Assembly (NCBI GenBank): GCA_029953615.1
Contig: CP124529.1
Span: 4,464,501 to 4,528,500, forward strand
DNA: 64,000 nucleotides
Source of the DNA: Pseudomonas putida
GTDB lineage: Bacteria; Pseudomonadota; Gammaproteobacteria; Pseudomonadales; Pseudomonadaceae
Direction of reading: 5' to 3'
Part shown: positions 39,132-48,995 of the stretch, piece by piece
Position numbering within the stretch: position 1 is the stretch's first letter
Layout of the letters: each line of letters opens with the position of its first letter
The notes under the pieces: generated by a model
The model's database searches: none
What the model was told of the DNA's origin: nothing
The model's input: only the letters and a program-made list of their open reading frames with translations
Made by a program: the position numbers and the translations under genes

Positions 39132-40286
39132 TCACCAAAGTGCCGCTGATGCTGTTGTCAGCACCCTCCCAAACACTTCGAGGGCCTTGTCCACTTCAGC
39201 CTCGTTGCTGAAACGCCCGATGCTCAGGCGCACGCTGTTACGTGCCTGGCGTTCATCCAGCCCCAGCGCGAGCAGTACATGCGAGGCCGCATTGCTCGCC
39301 GAGTTGCAAGCCGAGGTGGTCGACAGCGCCAGCTCGCTGGCCAGCGCCGCACTGTTGAAACCCGTGCTGTCGATGCACAGGTTCAGCGTATGGGGAATGC
39401 GCTGCCTGGCGCAGCCGTTGAGGGTGACGCCGGGCAGGGCCAGCAGGCCTTCGCGCAGGCGCCTGGCCAGTTGCTCGAGGCGCAGGTATTCGCTGTCGCC
39501 GGGTTGGCCGGCCAGGGCAAAGGCGCTGCCCATGCCGGCGATCTGGTGGGTCGCCAGGGTGCCGGAGCGCAAGCCTTGCTCATGGCCGCCGCCGTGCATC
39601 TGCGCACGCATCAGCATGCGGGCACGTGGCCCGACGTAGAGCGCACCGATGCCCTTGGGGCCATACACCTTGTGCGCCGAGAAGGACATCAGGTCCACGG
39701 CCATCGCGCTCAGGTCGATGGCCAGTTTGCCCACCGCCTGCGCCGCATCCACGTGCAGCAGGGCACCGTGGGCACGTACCTGTTCGCCAATGGCGGCAAA
39801 GTCGGTGATCGTGCCCAGTTCATTGTTGACCGCCATCAGTGACACCAGGCGGGTGTCGGCGCGCAACGCTGCCTGCACCGCCGCAGGCTGAATCAGGCCG
39901 CCGGCATCCGCTGCCAGGCGAGTAACGGCCCAGCCCTGGCGCTCCAGTTCGGCCGCCGTGTCGAGCACGGCCTTGTGTTCCAGCTGGCTGGTGATCAGGT
40001 GCCCGGGCTGGCCCAGTCCCTGGGCAATGCCCTTGAGCGCCAGGTTGTTGGACTCGGTTGCACCCGAGGTCCAGACCAGTGCATCGGCCTGCGCGCCAAC
40101 GCATTCGGCCACTTGCTGGCGGGCCTGCTCCACAGCGTGGCGGGCTGCCTGGCCGAAGGCATGGCCACTGGACGCCGGGTTGCCGAAGTTGGCCTGCCTA
40201 CCAAGGCAGGCAAGCATGGTTTCGATGACCCGGTCATCGACCGGAGTGGTGGCGGCGTAATCGAAGTAGAGCGGGGCGCTGGGCAT
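39132..40286 (-). CDS. Cysteine desulfurase (IscS/NifS-like)
   Basis: PLP enzyme of 384 aa that moves sulfur from cysteine. Start LYFDYAATTPVDDRV, GATESNNLALKG, MAVNNELGTI, HVDAAQAVGK and the PLP-lysine SFSAHKVYGPKG are all in place. The catalytic Cys loop reads STTSACNSASNAAS, shorter than the housekeeping IscS loop and without neighbouring iscU/iscA genes, so this is a stand-alone desulfurase, probably serving tRNA thiolation or a specialised carrier. Convergent with the RES toxin, seven bases apart. Confidence 0.88.
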   Translation of the reverse strand: MPSAPLYFDYAATTPVDDRVIETMLACLGRQANFGNPASSGHAFGQAARHAVEQARQQVAECVGAQADALVWTSGATESNNLALKGIAQGLGQPGHLITSQLEHKAVLDTAAELERQGWAVTRLAADAGGLIQPAAVQAALRADTRLVSLMAVNNELGTITDFAAIGEQVRAHGALLHVDAAQAVGKLAIDLSAMAVDLMSFSAHKVYGPKGIGALYVGPRARMLMRAQMHGGGHEQGLRSGTLATHQIAGMGSAFALAGQPGDSEYLRLEQLARRLREGLLALPGVTLNGCARQRIPHTLNLCIDSTGFNSAALASELALSTTSACNSASNAASHVLLALGLDERQARNSVRLSIGRFSNEAEVDKALEVFGRVLTTASAALW

Positions 40287-40446
40287 TGGGGCGGGTCCGT
40301 GTCTGTCGCCGTGAAATCGGCAATCGTTGGAGCAAGCGTACCCGCAGTTTGAAAGATGATTTTCGCTTCCAGCAGCGTGCTTCTCACTTTTAGTAAGAAA
40401 AATTTCTCGGTATTCAGGTTTGAGTGGAACATTTTTCTACGCGTTG

Positions 40447-40471
40447 CGAGGGGCTTGTCGAACGCCCCTCG
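40447..40471 (-). terminator. Hairpin after LysR gene
   Basis: Perfect stem CGAGGGGC / GCCCCTCG with a 9-nt loop just past the LysR stop. No clear T-run on the minus strand; assigned on the stem and position. Confidence 0.4.
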
Positions 40472-40479
40472 TAGCGTCT

Positions 40480-41406
40480 TCAGGCCGGCTCCACAGCCTT
40501 TTCTTCCTCGGCTACCACGCGCTCGCACAACTCGGTGATCTGCTCGCGCATCCAGCGGTTGGCCGGGTCCTGATCAGTGCTTTCATGCCAGTACAGGTGC
40601 GTTTCCAGCGCAGGCACCTCCACCGGCAGGGGCTGGTAGCGCAACTGATGGCGGCGGGCGAAGCGCTCGGGGACGGTCATCGCCATGTCGGTCTGCTGCA
40701 GCACCTGCGAGGCCATCAGGTAATGCTGCGAGCGCAAGGCGACCTTGCGTTGCACGCCCATCTTGCCCAGGGCCAGGTCGACATAGCCCAGGCCATTGCG
40801 CCTGCTGGAGATATGGATGTGGGTCATGCCCAGGTAGTTGTCCAGGGTCAGCTTGCGGTCGGCCAGCGGGTGGCCTTGGCGCAGGGCGCAGACATAGCGG
40901 TCTTGCATCAGTTTGACGTGGCGTACCTGCGGGTCGGTGTTCAACGGTGCGTCGATGGCGAAGTCCAGGCGGCCGGCGGCGAGTTCCTTGGTGGTCTCGC
41001 GGCGCTTGCACAGGAAGCTTTCGATCAGCACTGCCGGTGCCAGGCGGCGCAAGCGCTGGAACAGTGGCGGCAGGATCACCGCTTCGGTCAGGTCGGTCAT
41101 GCTGATGCGGAAGGTTTTGTTGGCCTGTTGCGGGTTGAAGATGCGGCTTTCCTGCACTGACGTGCGCAGCAGCGCCAGGGCATTGCGCACCGGGCCGATG
41201 ATGTTCTGCGCCATGGGCGTGGGCACCATGCCTTGCGCAGTGCGCACGAACAGCGGGTCGTTGAAGGTTTCGCGCAGCCGCGACAGGGCGTTGGACACTG
41301 CCGGCTGGGTAATGCCGACGATCTGCCCGGCGCGGGTCAGGTTGGCTTCGGTGTAGATCGCATCGAACACGATGAACAGGTTGAGGTCGACCTTGCTGAG
41401 GTTCAT
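40480..41406 (-). CDS. LysR-family transcription regulator
   Basis: A 308-aa regulator. HTH: NLTRAGQIVGITQPAVSNAL followed by RLRETFNDPLFVRTAQGMVP, the NahR/NodD/LinR-like subgroup. The effector domain is complete. It is divergent from an acyl-CoA dehydrogenase gene with 140 nt between them, the usual arrangement of a LysR with its target. Ends in a Glu-rich tail. Confidence 0.88.
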   Translation of the reverse strand: MNLSKVDLNLFIVFDAIYTEANLTRAGQIVGITQPAVSNALSRLRETFNDPLFVRTAQGMVPTPMAQNIIGPVRNALALLRTSVQESRIFNPQQANKTFRISMTDLTEAVILPPLFQRLRRLAPAVLIESFLCKRRETTKELAAGRLDFAIDAPLNTDPQVRHVKLMQDRYVCALRQGHPLADRKLTLDNYLGMTHIHISSRRNGLGYVDLALGKMGVQRKVALRSQHYLMASQVLQQTDMAMTVPERFARRHQLRYQPLPVEVPALETHLYWHESTDQDPANRWMREQITELCERVVAEEEKAVEPA

Positions 41407-41437
41407 GGGCGCCGCTCTTTGTTGGAATTATGGGGCG

Positions 41438-41457
41438 ATCATATATCGGTTATGAAT
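41438..41457. promoter_or_regulatory. Candidate LysR-type box
   Basis: CATA-N7-TATG inside an AT-rich stretch midway between the divergent LysR and acyl-CoA dehydrogenase genes. The dyad with T-N11-A spacing fits LysR recognition; weak evidence. Confidence 0.35.
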
Positions 41458-41546
41458 GTTTATACACGCGGAAAATAGACTAGGTGGATTGGCCCGGGCT
41501 GCTCTAGGCTCTGGCCCATGTACTCCGAACCGTGAAGGTAGCCCCG

Positions 41547-42776
41547 ATGGATTTCGCCTATTCGCCCAAGGTCCAGGCACTGCGCGAACGCGTCAGCGCG
41601 TTCATGGATGCCTATGTCTACCCCGCCGAGGCGGTGTTCGAGCGCCAGGTCGCCGAGGGCGACCGCTGGCAGCCCACTGCGATCATGGAAGAACTCAAGG
41701 CCAAGGCCCGCGCCGAAGGGCTGTGGAACCTGTTTCTGCCGGAATCGGAATACGGTGCCGGCCTGAGCAACCTGGAATACGCCCCGCTGGCGGAAATCAT
41801 GGGCCGTTCGCTGCTCGGCCCGGAGCCGTTCAACTGCTCGGCGCCGGATACCGGCAACATGGAAGTGCTGGTGCGCTATGGCAGCGAGGCGCAGAAGCAC
41901 CAGTGGCTGGAGCCGCTGCTGCGCGGGGAGATCCGTTCGGCGTTCGCCATGACCGAGCCGGACGTGGCCTCGTCGGACGCTACCAACATGGCCGCCACCG
42001 CCGTGCGTGACGGCGATGAGTGGGTGATCAACGGCCGCAAGTGGTGGACCTCCGGCGCTTGCGACCCACGCTGCAAGGTGATGATCTTCATGGGCCTGTC
42101 CGACCCTGAAGGGCCGCGCCACCAGCAGCACTCCATGGTGCTGGTACCCACCGATGCGCCCGGGGTGAAGATCGTCCGGCCGCTGCCGGTGTTCGGCTAT
42201 GACGATGCCCCCCATGGCCACGCCGAGGTGCTTTTCGAGAACGTGCGGGTGCCGTATGAGAACGTGATCCTCGGCGAGGGCCGTGGCTTCGAGATTGCCC
42301 AGGGGCGCCTTGGCCCCGGCCGCATCCACCACTGCATGCGCTCGATCGGCATGGCCGAGCGCGCGCTGGAACTGATGTGCAAGCGCTCGGTGGAGCGTAC
42401 GGCTTTCGGCCGGCCACTGGCGCGTCTGGGCGGCAATGTCGACAAGATCGCCGACTCGCGCATGGAGATCGACATGGCCCGGCTGCTGACACTGAAGGCG
42501 GCCTACATGATGGACACGGTCGGCAACAAGGTGGCCCGCAGCGAGATTGCGCAGATCAAGGTGGTAGCGCCGAACGTGGCACTGAAGGTGATCGACCGGG
42601 CGATCCAGATACATGGCGGGGCAGGGGTGAGTGGCGACTTCCCGCTGGCGTACATGTATGCCATGCAGCGCACCCTGCGCCTGGCCGACGGGCCGGATGA
42701 AGTGCACCGGGCAGCGATTGGCAAGTATGAGATCGGCAAGTATGTGCCGGCGGAGATGATGCGTAGCGGGCGCTAA
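41547..42776 (+). CDS. Acyl-CoA dehydrogenase
   Basis: FAD-dependent enzyme of 409 aa introducing an alpha-beta double bond into an acyl-CoA. Motifs: [18 protein letters not shown] (FAD/substrate), [37 protein letters not shown], and [20 protein letters not shown] near the C-terminus. It belongs to the FadE-like/ACAD10-11 branch rather than short-chain types. GAAGGT stands before the ATG. No enoyl-CoA hydratase or transferase is adjacent; substrate unknown. Confidence 0.9.
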   Translation: MDFAYSPKVQALRERVSAFMDAYVYPAEAVFERQVAEGDRWQPTAIMEELKAKARAEGLWNLFLPESEYGAGLSNLEYAPLAEIMGRSLLGPEPFNCSAPDTGNMEVLVRYGSEAQKHQWLEPLLRGEIRSAFAMTEPDVASSDATNMAATAVRDGDEWVINGRKWWTSGACDPRCKVMIFMGLSDPEGPRHQQHSMVLVPTDAPGVKIVRPLPVFGYDDAPHGHAEVLFENVRVPYENVILGEGRGFEIAQGRLGPGRIHHCMRSIGMAERALELMCKRSVERTAFGRPLARLGGNVDKIADSRMEIDMARLLTLKAAYMMDTVGNKVARSEIAQIKVVAPNVALKVIDRAIQIHGGAGVSGDFPLAYMYAMQRTLRLADGPDEVHRAAIGKYEIGKYVPAEMMRSGR

Positions 42777-43134
42777 TTCGTCAGCCTGCAAGGGCCTTTT
42801 CGCGGGCTTGCCCGCTCCCACAGGGTCAGCGCAGCCTGATAGGCCCGTGCAATACCTGTGGGAGCGGGCAAGCCCGCGAAGAGGCCGGCGCGGTGCATGG
42901 CACCATCTGTACAGAAACCTGGGCTTCGATTTCTACATTGGAAATGAGCAGAGAAAGATGGGCAGAAGTTGTGCTGTAGGAAGTCTGATACTCGCCAGTA
43001 AGAAATAGTTGATTTTGTTCAGGCGGCTAACTTCGGCTGGTTTGTAGGAAACATCTGAATTCGGATCCCGTCCATCTAAATTCCCCGTACGGATGTTAGG
43101 TTTTTGACCTCAACTATCTACAGGGAGTTTGTAT
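42777..43134 (+). other. REP pair plus AT-rich leader of the PAAR gene
   Basis: No gene is supported. The first 110 bases hold the REP pair; the rest (42900-43134) is clearly poorer in GC than the flanks, with no frame that looks coding. It ends in CAGGGAGTTTGTAT-ATG, a leader shared with the second PAAR gene (CAGGGAGTTGCTC-ATG). Confidence 0.5.
42791..42888. repeat. Inverted REP pair (GCGGGC-CCCGCTCCCACAGG type)
   Basis: Arms GGGCCTTTTCGCGGGCTTGC and complement between the acyl-CoA dehydrogenase and the PAAR gene. Confidence 0.85.
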
Positions 43135-44536
43135 ATGCGCGCCAGTCTAGGGGGAAAAGCTCAGGCAGTAGATGGTGACGTCACCACAACGGGTGCTGTC
43201 TGTATAGCGACTGGGGCAGGCTATCTCGACGAGGGCCGCATGGTGCTGCGCGAAGGCGATCGCACCACGCCATGCCCACTGTGCGGGCAGGAGGGCACCG
43301 TCGCCGAAGGGGTGGACTTCTTCCTGTCAGAAGGTCGACGGGTCGCCACGGATGGTGCGTTGGTGCTCTGTGGCTGCTCGGTGGGCAGCAATAGGGTAGT
43401 TGCCCCGATGCACGAAGCTCCGCCGTCCAGGCATGCCGTTGCAGAGCGCGCGAATACCCACTTTGCCGAGCCATCAACCCCCCCTATACCCCGAGCGGTT
43501 TTCACAACCGACAGCAGTAGCGATGCCCGGAACCCTGGAGCCTGGGTTCTTCGTGATTCCGCGGCGCATGTCGTTCCCACAGGTGCTGCTGGAGTTGGCC
43601 GGGCACGATGCCACGTTGCCAATCTCCCGGCTGCAGCGGCTTAACCCGACGTTTGATCAAGGCTTCAAGGCAGGGGAAATCTTCGTCATCGGTGACCCAG
43701 ACAATGGTGATGCCTGCACCCGCGAGGAAGGCCAGTTGATGGCTGCTGCGCAGCATGCACGCCGTGCGCTGGCGGTGCTCGATTTCGCCGAAGCGGACTT
43801 CATGATGCAGCACCAGGCCGAGATCGCAGGCTTGCTCGGCAACGCCAGCCAGTCCATGGGCGTGGGCAAGGACATGCTGGAGCAAGGTTTGAAGCAGGTC
43901 AGCAATACGCTGACCAATATCGAACTGTTGCACCAGCGCGAGTTCATGCAGCATGGCCACCTGAACAGCCCGAGCTTCTTTGCCGAGCGGCGAAAGCTGC
44001 TGCAGCAACTGGATGGTCAGTTGAAGGCGGCGCTGCTTAACAAACAGCTGAACTTGGGCAGCTATGAGCGGCTGAAGAAGAGCTTGAATATTTCGACCAG
44101 GAGCCTTGTGCACCATTGGTCGAAGGCGGGCGGGCCGGGGCAGATTCCGGGATATGCGACACACCTGGACAAGGTGGCAAGGCTCAGCAAGTACCTTGAA
44201 TATGGCGGGTATGCTGCGATTGGGTTGGGTGGGACTTCTTCTTATCTAAAAGTGCAGGAAGTGTGTCGGCCCGGTGAGACAGGGGAATGTAAAAAGATTC
44301 GGTTCACTGAAACGGGTAGCTTCGCTGGCGGTCTAGGGGGCGGCATGCTTGGCGCATTGGGAGGAGGTGCTGCTGCAACTGCCCTCTGCGGTGTCTTCGC
44401 GATAGGTACTGGTGGACTTGGCGTTCCGGTCTGCGGGATTGTCATTGTTGGCGCCGCCTCTGCAGCAGGCTCTATCGGCATTGGTGCACTAGGAGAGAAG
44501 ACTGGTGAAATGCTGTATGAGGTGACAAATGATTGA
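43135..44536 (+). pseudogene. PAAR-domain T6SS effector with membrane-inserting C-terminus, frameshifted
   Basis: Would be about 466 aa. The N-terminal PAAR domain (residues 1-95) has VDGDVTTTGAVCIATG, CPLCGQEG and LCGCSVGSNRVV; the four Cys likely bind zinc at the spike tip. The middle is EPGFFVIPRRMSFPQVLLEL with a long helical region. The end is a glycine-zipper stretch (FAGGLGGGMLGALGGGAAA and following), suggesting a pore-forming toxin. A doubled G at 43537-43538 shifts the frame between RNP and EPGFF. As written the delivery domain and the toxin are unlinked. ATG 43135 follows AGGGAG. An immunity-like membrane protein overlaps the end. Confidence 0.82.
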
Positions 44537-44918
44537 GTTTGACAGTTGGCCGCCGCTATTTAAGCTGGCATTCCTGATTGGGCCGTTTGCTATTGGGTTC
44601 TTAGGTCTTGCTATTAATGTGCAAATCGCGGTGTCTCGAGATTATAAAGTCGCGTTGTCCGCTATCACAAGCAACCCTTATTTGGAGCAAATGAAGCCTG
44701 TTTGGGGTGGAGGAAGCCTTAGGTCCCGCTGCTTGTTGTTAAGTACGGTGAGCGCCTTGGTTGCGTTTCCCAAGCTGCATCTATATATGGGCTGGCTTGA
44801 TGAGCAGGAGCTGAAGGACTTTCCGCCGTGCTTGAAGCGAAAGATGATTATTGCGTTGTGGATGATTCTTATTGCGTTGCTTTGGTCATTGGTGGGTTAC
44901 CTTATGATTAAAGGATAA
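44529..44918 (+). CDS. Probable immunity membrane protein for the PAAR effector
   Basis: A 129-aa protein with two or three helices (about 10-30, 73-90, 104-127), overlapping the effector gene by 8 nt. AT-richer than the genome, as is usual for effector-immunity modules. I do not recognise a family. Position, overlap and membrane location fit an immunity protein against an inner-membrane pore former; this is inference. Confidence 0.7.
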   Translation: MIEFDSWPPLFKLAFLIGPFAIGFLGLAINVQIAVSRDYKVALSAITSNPYLEQMKPVWGGGSLRSRCLLLSTVSALVAFPKLHLYMGWLDEQELKDFPPCLKRKMIIALWMILIALLWSLVGYLMIKG

Positions 44919-44925
44919 CGAAACC

Positions 44926-45990
44926 TCAGACCCGCATCTGCGGGTCTTCCTCTGTCTGGTCGATTTTACGATTGGAATTTGCAGGCTGTTCGACCGACTG
45001 ATCTACGACAGCCACCTTTTCCCCCCGCGTCTTGACCAACGAAACCACCACTCCACCCAACAGCAACCCGAACGTCACCCCCAGCGACAGCAGCGCCGGC
45101 ACCTTGCCCACCATGCCGTGATAGAAAATCTTGCAGCCAATAAAGATCAACACCAGCGCCAACGCATACTTGAGGTAGACAAACCGGTGCATCAACGCCG
45201 CCAGCGCAAAATACAGCGAGCGCAAGCCGAGGATGGCGAAGATGTTCGAGGTATAGACAATGAACGGGTCCTGGGTGATGGCGAAGATTGCCGGCACGCT
45301 GTCGACAGCGAACACCAGGTCCGCCAGTTCGATCAGTACCAGTGCCATGAACAGCGGGGTGGCATGGCGCAGTGCCTTGTGCTGCCCGGACGGGGTCTGC
45401 TGTACGAAGAAGTGCGAGCCGTGTATCTGGTCGGTGACCCGTATGTGCCGGCGCACGAACTTCAGGACCGGGTTGTTGGCCAGGTCGGGACGGCTGTCCT
45501 CCTTCGACAGCGCCATCTTCACCCCGGTAAACAGCAGGAACGCACCGAAGATATACAGCACCCAGGCGAAGTTCTGCACCAGCGCCGCGCCCACGCCGAT
45601 CATGATCGCCCGCAGGAACACCACCCCAAGGATGCCCCAGAACAGCACGCGGTGCTGGTAGCGGCGGGGGATGGCGAAATAGCTGAAGATCATCGCCATG
45701 ACGAATACGTTGTCCATCGACAGCGACTGCTCCACCAGGAACCCGGTGTAGAACTCCAGCGCCGACTGCGCGCCAAGCTGGTACCAGACCCCGACGCCGA
45801 ACAGCACGCCGACGCTGAAGTAGCCCGAATACAGCAGCAGGCTTTCGCGCATTTCGATTTCACGGTCATGGCGGTGCAGCACGCCCAGGTCGAGTACCAG
45901 CAAACCGATGACGAGGGCCATGAACACCAGCCACAACCAGGTGCTGGTACCGAGGAACGGGGTGGTGAGGAATGCCTGTAGAGCTGTCAT
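44926..45990 (-). CDS. TerC-family integral membrane protein
   Basis: A 354-aa protein with nine or more helices. The TerC signature is clear: EQSLSMDNVFVMAMIFSYFA and IELADLVFAVDSVPAIFAIT, with acidic residues inside helices that likely carry divalent metal (manganese export is known for the Alx/MeeY relatives). ATG 45990 is picked for GGAGGGG just ahead. I looked for a yybP-ykoY manganese riboswitch in the leader and did not see one. Confidence 0.9.
   Translation of the reverse strand: MTALQAFLTTPFLGTSTWLWLVFMALVIGLLVLDLGVLHRHDREIEMRESLLLYSGYFSVGVLFGVGVWYQLGAQSALEFYTGFLVEQSLSMDNVFVMAMIFSYFAIPRRYQHRVLFWGILGVVFLRAIMIGVGAALVQNFAWVLYIFGAFLLFTGVKMALSKEDSRPDLANNPVLKFVRRHIRVTDQIHGSHFFVQQTPSGQHKALRHATPLFMALVLIELADLVFAVDSVPAIFAITQDPFIVYTSNIFAILGLRSLYFALAALMHRFVYLKYALALVLIFIGCKIFYHGMVGKVPALLSLGVTFGLLLGGVVVSLVKTRGEKVAVVDQSVEQPANSNRKIDQTEEDPQMRV
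44928..44947. terminator. Bidirectional terminator between immunity gene and terC
   Basis: Perfect 9-bp stem AGACCCGCA-TC-TGCGGGTCT between convergent genes; it overlaps the terC stop codon. A very similar ACCCGC stem follows the second immunity gene at 56.1 kb. Confidence 0.7.
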
Positions 45991-46166
45991 GAGCCCCTCC
46001 TTGAATGTCGACGTTGCATGGCAACAGTGATCCGACATGGCGGCCTGGCAGCCGTCAGAGGGGCCCGGTATCACATGGGCTTGAGCCTAGACCCGTTTGC
46101 CGATGATGCCGAATGGGGAGCTGTTACATTTCTTTGCCAGGCAAAGCCTGCAGTGTGCGCGCGTAC

Positions 46167-46265
46167 TCTGTAGGAGCAGCCTTGTGCTGCGAAGAGGCAC
46201 GTATGGCCAATACATTTGTGCAACGTTGACCGGCCTCTTCGCGGCACAAGGCTGCTCCTACAGGG
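46167..46265. repeat. Inverted REP pair (GCGGCACAAGGCTGCTCCTACAG type)
   Basis: Arms CTGTAGGAGCAGCCTTGTGC and its complement between terC and the PstS-OmpA gene. This subtype occurs once in the window. Confidence 0.85.
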
Positions 46266-46283
46266 ATGTGGGCCGCTTTCGGA

Positions 46284-47592
46284 TCAATGCACCCACACTT
46301 CGACCCGCCGGTTCCGCAAACGCCCTTGCTCCAGCTCGTTCCCTGCTACTGGTAGTTCATCCCCCATACCCGTCACTTCAAGCACCTCGACACCATTGCG
46401 CGCCAGCTCACGACGCACCGCCTGGGCCCGCAGGCGGGAGAGCAGGGCGGCGCGACCGGGTGTCTCCTTGGGGTCGCCAAAGCCCACCAGCACCGCCTTG
46501 CGTTGCAACTTGCCTGTTTGACGCAGGTAGTCTGCAACACGCTGCACATCGCGCAGGGCCTTGTTATCGAGGCTGGCGCTGCCTTCCTGGAAGCGGAAGT
46601 TGACGCTCAGCCGCTGCGCCTGCTGGGCCAGCGTACGGTAGCGCGGCGGCATGTCGGCCTGGGGCGCTACGGGTTGGGCCTTGATCTGCTGCGAAACGAA
46701 GCCCTGCTGGGCGACGATCGCCTGGCCCGCCGGACTCTGGGTGAAGTCGGCCAAGGCCTTGGCCTGGGGCTTGGGGTTGGCCGGCAGGTAGAAAAACAGG
46801 CGCCGCGACAGCGGGTAATCCTCGCTGGCCACCAGTGCACGCTCCGGCAGCATGGCCGGCGCGTCGCCCTCGGCCACCGCCAGTACCTTGGCCCCGTGCA
46901 GCACCGCCAGGCTGCTGAAACCGATGGCCTGGCGGTCGGCGCCCACTCGCGCGGCCAACTCGTCGCTGGACTCGAAGCGTTGGGCCTTGGTGCGAAAGCT
47001 CGCCGTGCTGGGGTTCCAGCACCAGTGCCTTGAAGGTCTCAAAGGTACCGGAGCGGTCGTCACGGGCGTACAGGTGAATAGCCCCGCCACTGACGCCCAG
47101 TTGCTCCCAGTGCTGGATCTGCCCCGAGAAAACCTGCGCCAGTTGCCAGGTAGTGAGCTGCGGCAACGGGTTGTCGGGATGGACGATGACTGCGACGCCA
47201 TCAAGGCCGATGACTTGTTCGGCGGCAGCAGCGCGCAGGTTGCCCAAAGCCTGCAGTTGGCGTGTTTCGCTGTCGTTGATCGGCCGCGAGGCGGCGGCCA
47301 GGTCGGCGTCGCCCTGGCCCAGGGCGACGAAGCCGGTGCTGGAACCGTGGGCGGCGATGTCGATGCGCAAAGGTTGGCCGTGCGCGTCACGTGCGGTGAT
47401 AACGGTCTCGTTGGCCAACTCGCCCGGGTGTTGTTCGATGGCAGTAGCCTGCTGTGCGCGCAGTTGCCCTTGCACAAGCGCCGGCAACAATGCCGCGCCA
47501 ATGGTATTGGAGCCTTGCACGCGCAGGCGCGCGGGCTCGGCCAGGGTCGCCAGCGGCAGCAGAGTAAGCAGCAAGACAAGCAGGCGAGGCAT
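46284..47592 (-). pseudogene. PstS-like phosphate-binding/OmpA fusion protein, frameshifted
   Basis: About 435 aa if repaired. After a signal peptide (to LATLAEP) a PBP-like domain starts LRVQGSNTIGAALLPALVQG, with ARDDRSGTFETFKALVLEP and DYPLSRRLFFYLPANPKPQA. A C-terminal OmpA domain (NFRFQEGSASLDNKALRDVQ ... LLSRLRAQAVRRELARNGVE) anchors it to peptidoglycan. The frame changes after LVLEP, where GGGG at 47010-47013 should be GGG; removing one G gives EPSTASFRTKAQRFESSDE. As written the OmpA half is lost. A Pho-box-like site lies 38 nt upstream. Confidence 0.82.
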
Positions 47593-47629
47593 GCCGGAAG
47601 GCCTATGGCATAGAGTTGCCCGGCAGATT

Positions 47630-47658
47630 ACGACAGTGGCGTGATGATAATGTGACAG
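47630..47658 (-). promoter_or_regulatory. Candidate PhoB-binding Pho box (three units)
   Basis: On the minus strand CTGTCAC-N4-TCATCAC-N4-CTGTCGT: three 7-base units with 11-base period, close to the CTGTCAT consensus. It ends 38 nt before the PstS-OmpA start. This fits phosphate-starvation control. Confidence 0.65.
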
Positions 47659-47705
47659 TCCATGGGGCAGTGAGCTTTGCCTGATGCCAGTCAGTTGGTG
47701 TCACT

Positions 47706-47825
47706 GGGGCTGCTGGGCAGCCCATCGCCGGCAAGCCAGCTCCCACAGGTTACGTGCCCTCCTGAAGGCTGCACGCTACCTGTGGGAGCTGGCTTGCCGG
47801 CGATGGGCCGCAAAGCGGCCCCGGC
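47706..47825. repeat. Inverted REP pair (CGCCGGCAAGCCAGCTCCCACAGG type)
   Basis: Arms GCAGCCCATCGCCGGCAAGC and its complement, plus an outer GGCCGC/GCGGCC stem. Between the PstS-OmpA promoter and the ABC operon 3' end. Confidence 0.85.
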
Positions 47826-47829
47826 AATC

Positions 47830-48978
47830 TCAATGCGCCCCGGCAGACTTGCTCAGGTCACTCTCTGCCCACTCGGTATAGATGCACGCATCCGCCACCG
47901 CCCAGCGTACCTTCACGGTATCTCCCGGCTGCATCGGCATGCCCGCCGCCGACAGCGCCTTCACCGTCAGCTCGGTGCCACCCGCGGTGACCACATGGCA
48001 GGTCTGGCTCTCACCGAGGAACAGCACCTCGCCAACCTTGGCGCTGACTTCGTTCCAGCCCGCCGGCAGCGGCTCGCGCGTGGCCTGTTCGGTGGTCAGG
48101 GCCAGGGCCTTTTCCGGGCGCACCATGATCAGCGCATCCTGCGAGGCGACCAGGCCCGGGGTCAGGCGGATAGCCACCGGCTGGCCCTCGAAGCTGCCCG
48201 CGCCATTGCTGCTGGCCTTGATCCGCAGGAAGTTGGAGTTGCCCAGGAACGAGGCGACGAAGGCATTCGGCGGGTTCTGGTACAGGTCGTAACCGGTGCC
48301 CAGGCCGACGATCTTGCCGTGGCTGAAGATGGCAATACGCTGGGACAGGCGCATGGCTTCTTCCTGGTCGTGGGTAACGTAGACGATGGTAATGCCCAGG
48401 CGCCGGTGCAACTGGCGCAGTTCATCCTGCAGGTCTTCGCGCAGCTTCTTGTCCAGCGCGCCGAGCGGTTCGTCCATCAGCAGGATGCGCGGTTCGTACA
48501 CCAGCGCCCGGGCTATAGCCACGCGCTGCTGCTGGCCACCGGACATCTGCGACGGCTTGCGGTGGGCGAACTTCTCCAGTTGCACCAGCTTGAGCATGGC
48601 GTCGACGCGCTTGCCGGTTTCGCTGGCGCCGAGCTTGCGAATGGCCAGCGGAAAGCCGATGTTGTCACGCACGTTCAGGTGCGGGAACAACGAATAGCGC
48701 TGGAACACCATGCCGATGTCACGCTTGTGCGGCGGCACGTTGACCAGGGACTGGCCATCGACCAGGATCTCGCCGCTGCTCGGCGTTTCGAAGCCGGCCA
48801 GCATCGACAGGGTGGTGGACTTGCCCGAGCCGCTGGAGCCGAGGAAGGTGAGGAACTCGCCGTCCTGGATTTCCAGGTCGAGGTTGTCCACGGCGGTGAA
48901 GTCGCCGTAGTGCTTGTTCAGGCCGCGCAGGCTGACCAGGGTCTTGCCGTGCGCGTTGTCTTTGATCACTGCACTCAT
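47830..48978 (-). CDS. Polyamine-type ABC transporter ATPase (PotA-like)
   Basis: A 382-aa ATPase. Walker A GSSGSGKSTT, Q-loop MVFQRYSLFPHLNV, signature MSGGQQQRVAIARAL, Walker B ILLMDEPLGALD, switch His in YVTHDQEEAM. The C-terminal TOBE region (about 290-375) is present. This layout fits spermidine/putrescine importers. ATG 48978 follows GGAG; the open frame upstream is in the permease. Last gene of a four-gene operon. Confidence 0.9.
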   Translation of the reverse strand: MSAVIKDNAHGKTLVSLRGLNKHYGDFTAVDNLDLEIQDGEFLTFLGSSGSGKSTTLSMLAGFETPSSGEILVDGQSLVNVPPHKRDIGMVFQRYSLFPHLNVRDNIGFPLAIRKLGASETGKRVDAMLKLVQLEKFAHRKPSQMSGGQQQRVAIARALVYEPRILLMDEPLGALDKKLREDLQDELRQLHRRLGITIVYVTHDQEEAMRLSQRIAIFSHGKIVGLGTGYDLYQNPPNAFVASFLGNSNFLRIKASSNGAGSFEGQPVAIRLTPGLVASQDALIMVRPEKALALTTEQATREPLPAGWNEVSAKVGEVLFLGESQTCHVVTAGGTELTVKALSAAGMPMQPGDTVKVRWAVADACIYTEWAESDLSKSAGAH

Positions 48979-48995
48979 TGTTGTTTTCTCCGCGC

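Noticed and set aside
45991..46100. Possible yybP-ykoY manganese riboswitch ahead of terC
   Set aside because: The conserved loops of that riboswitch are not visible; only a GC-rich leader is seen.
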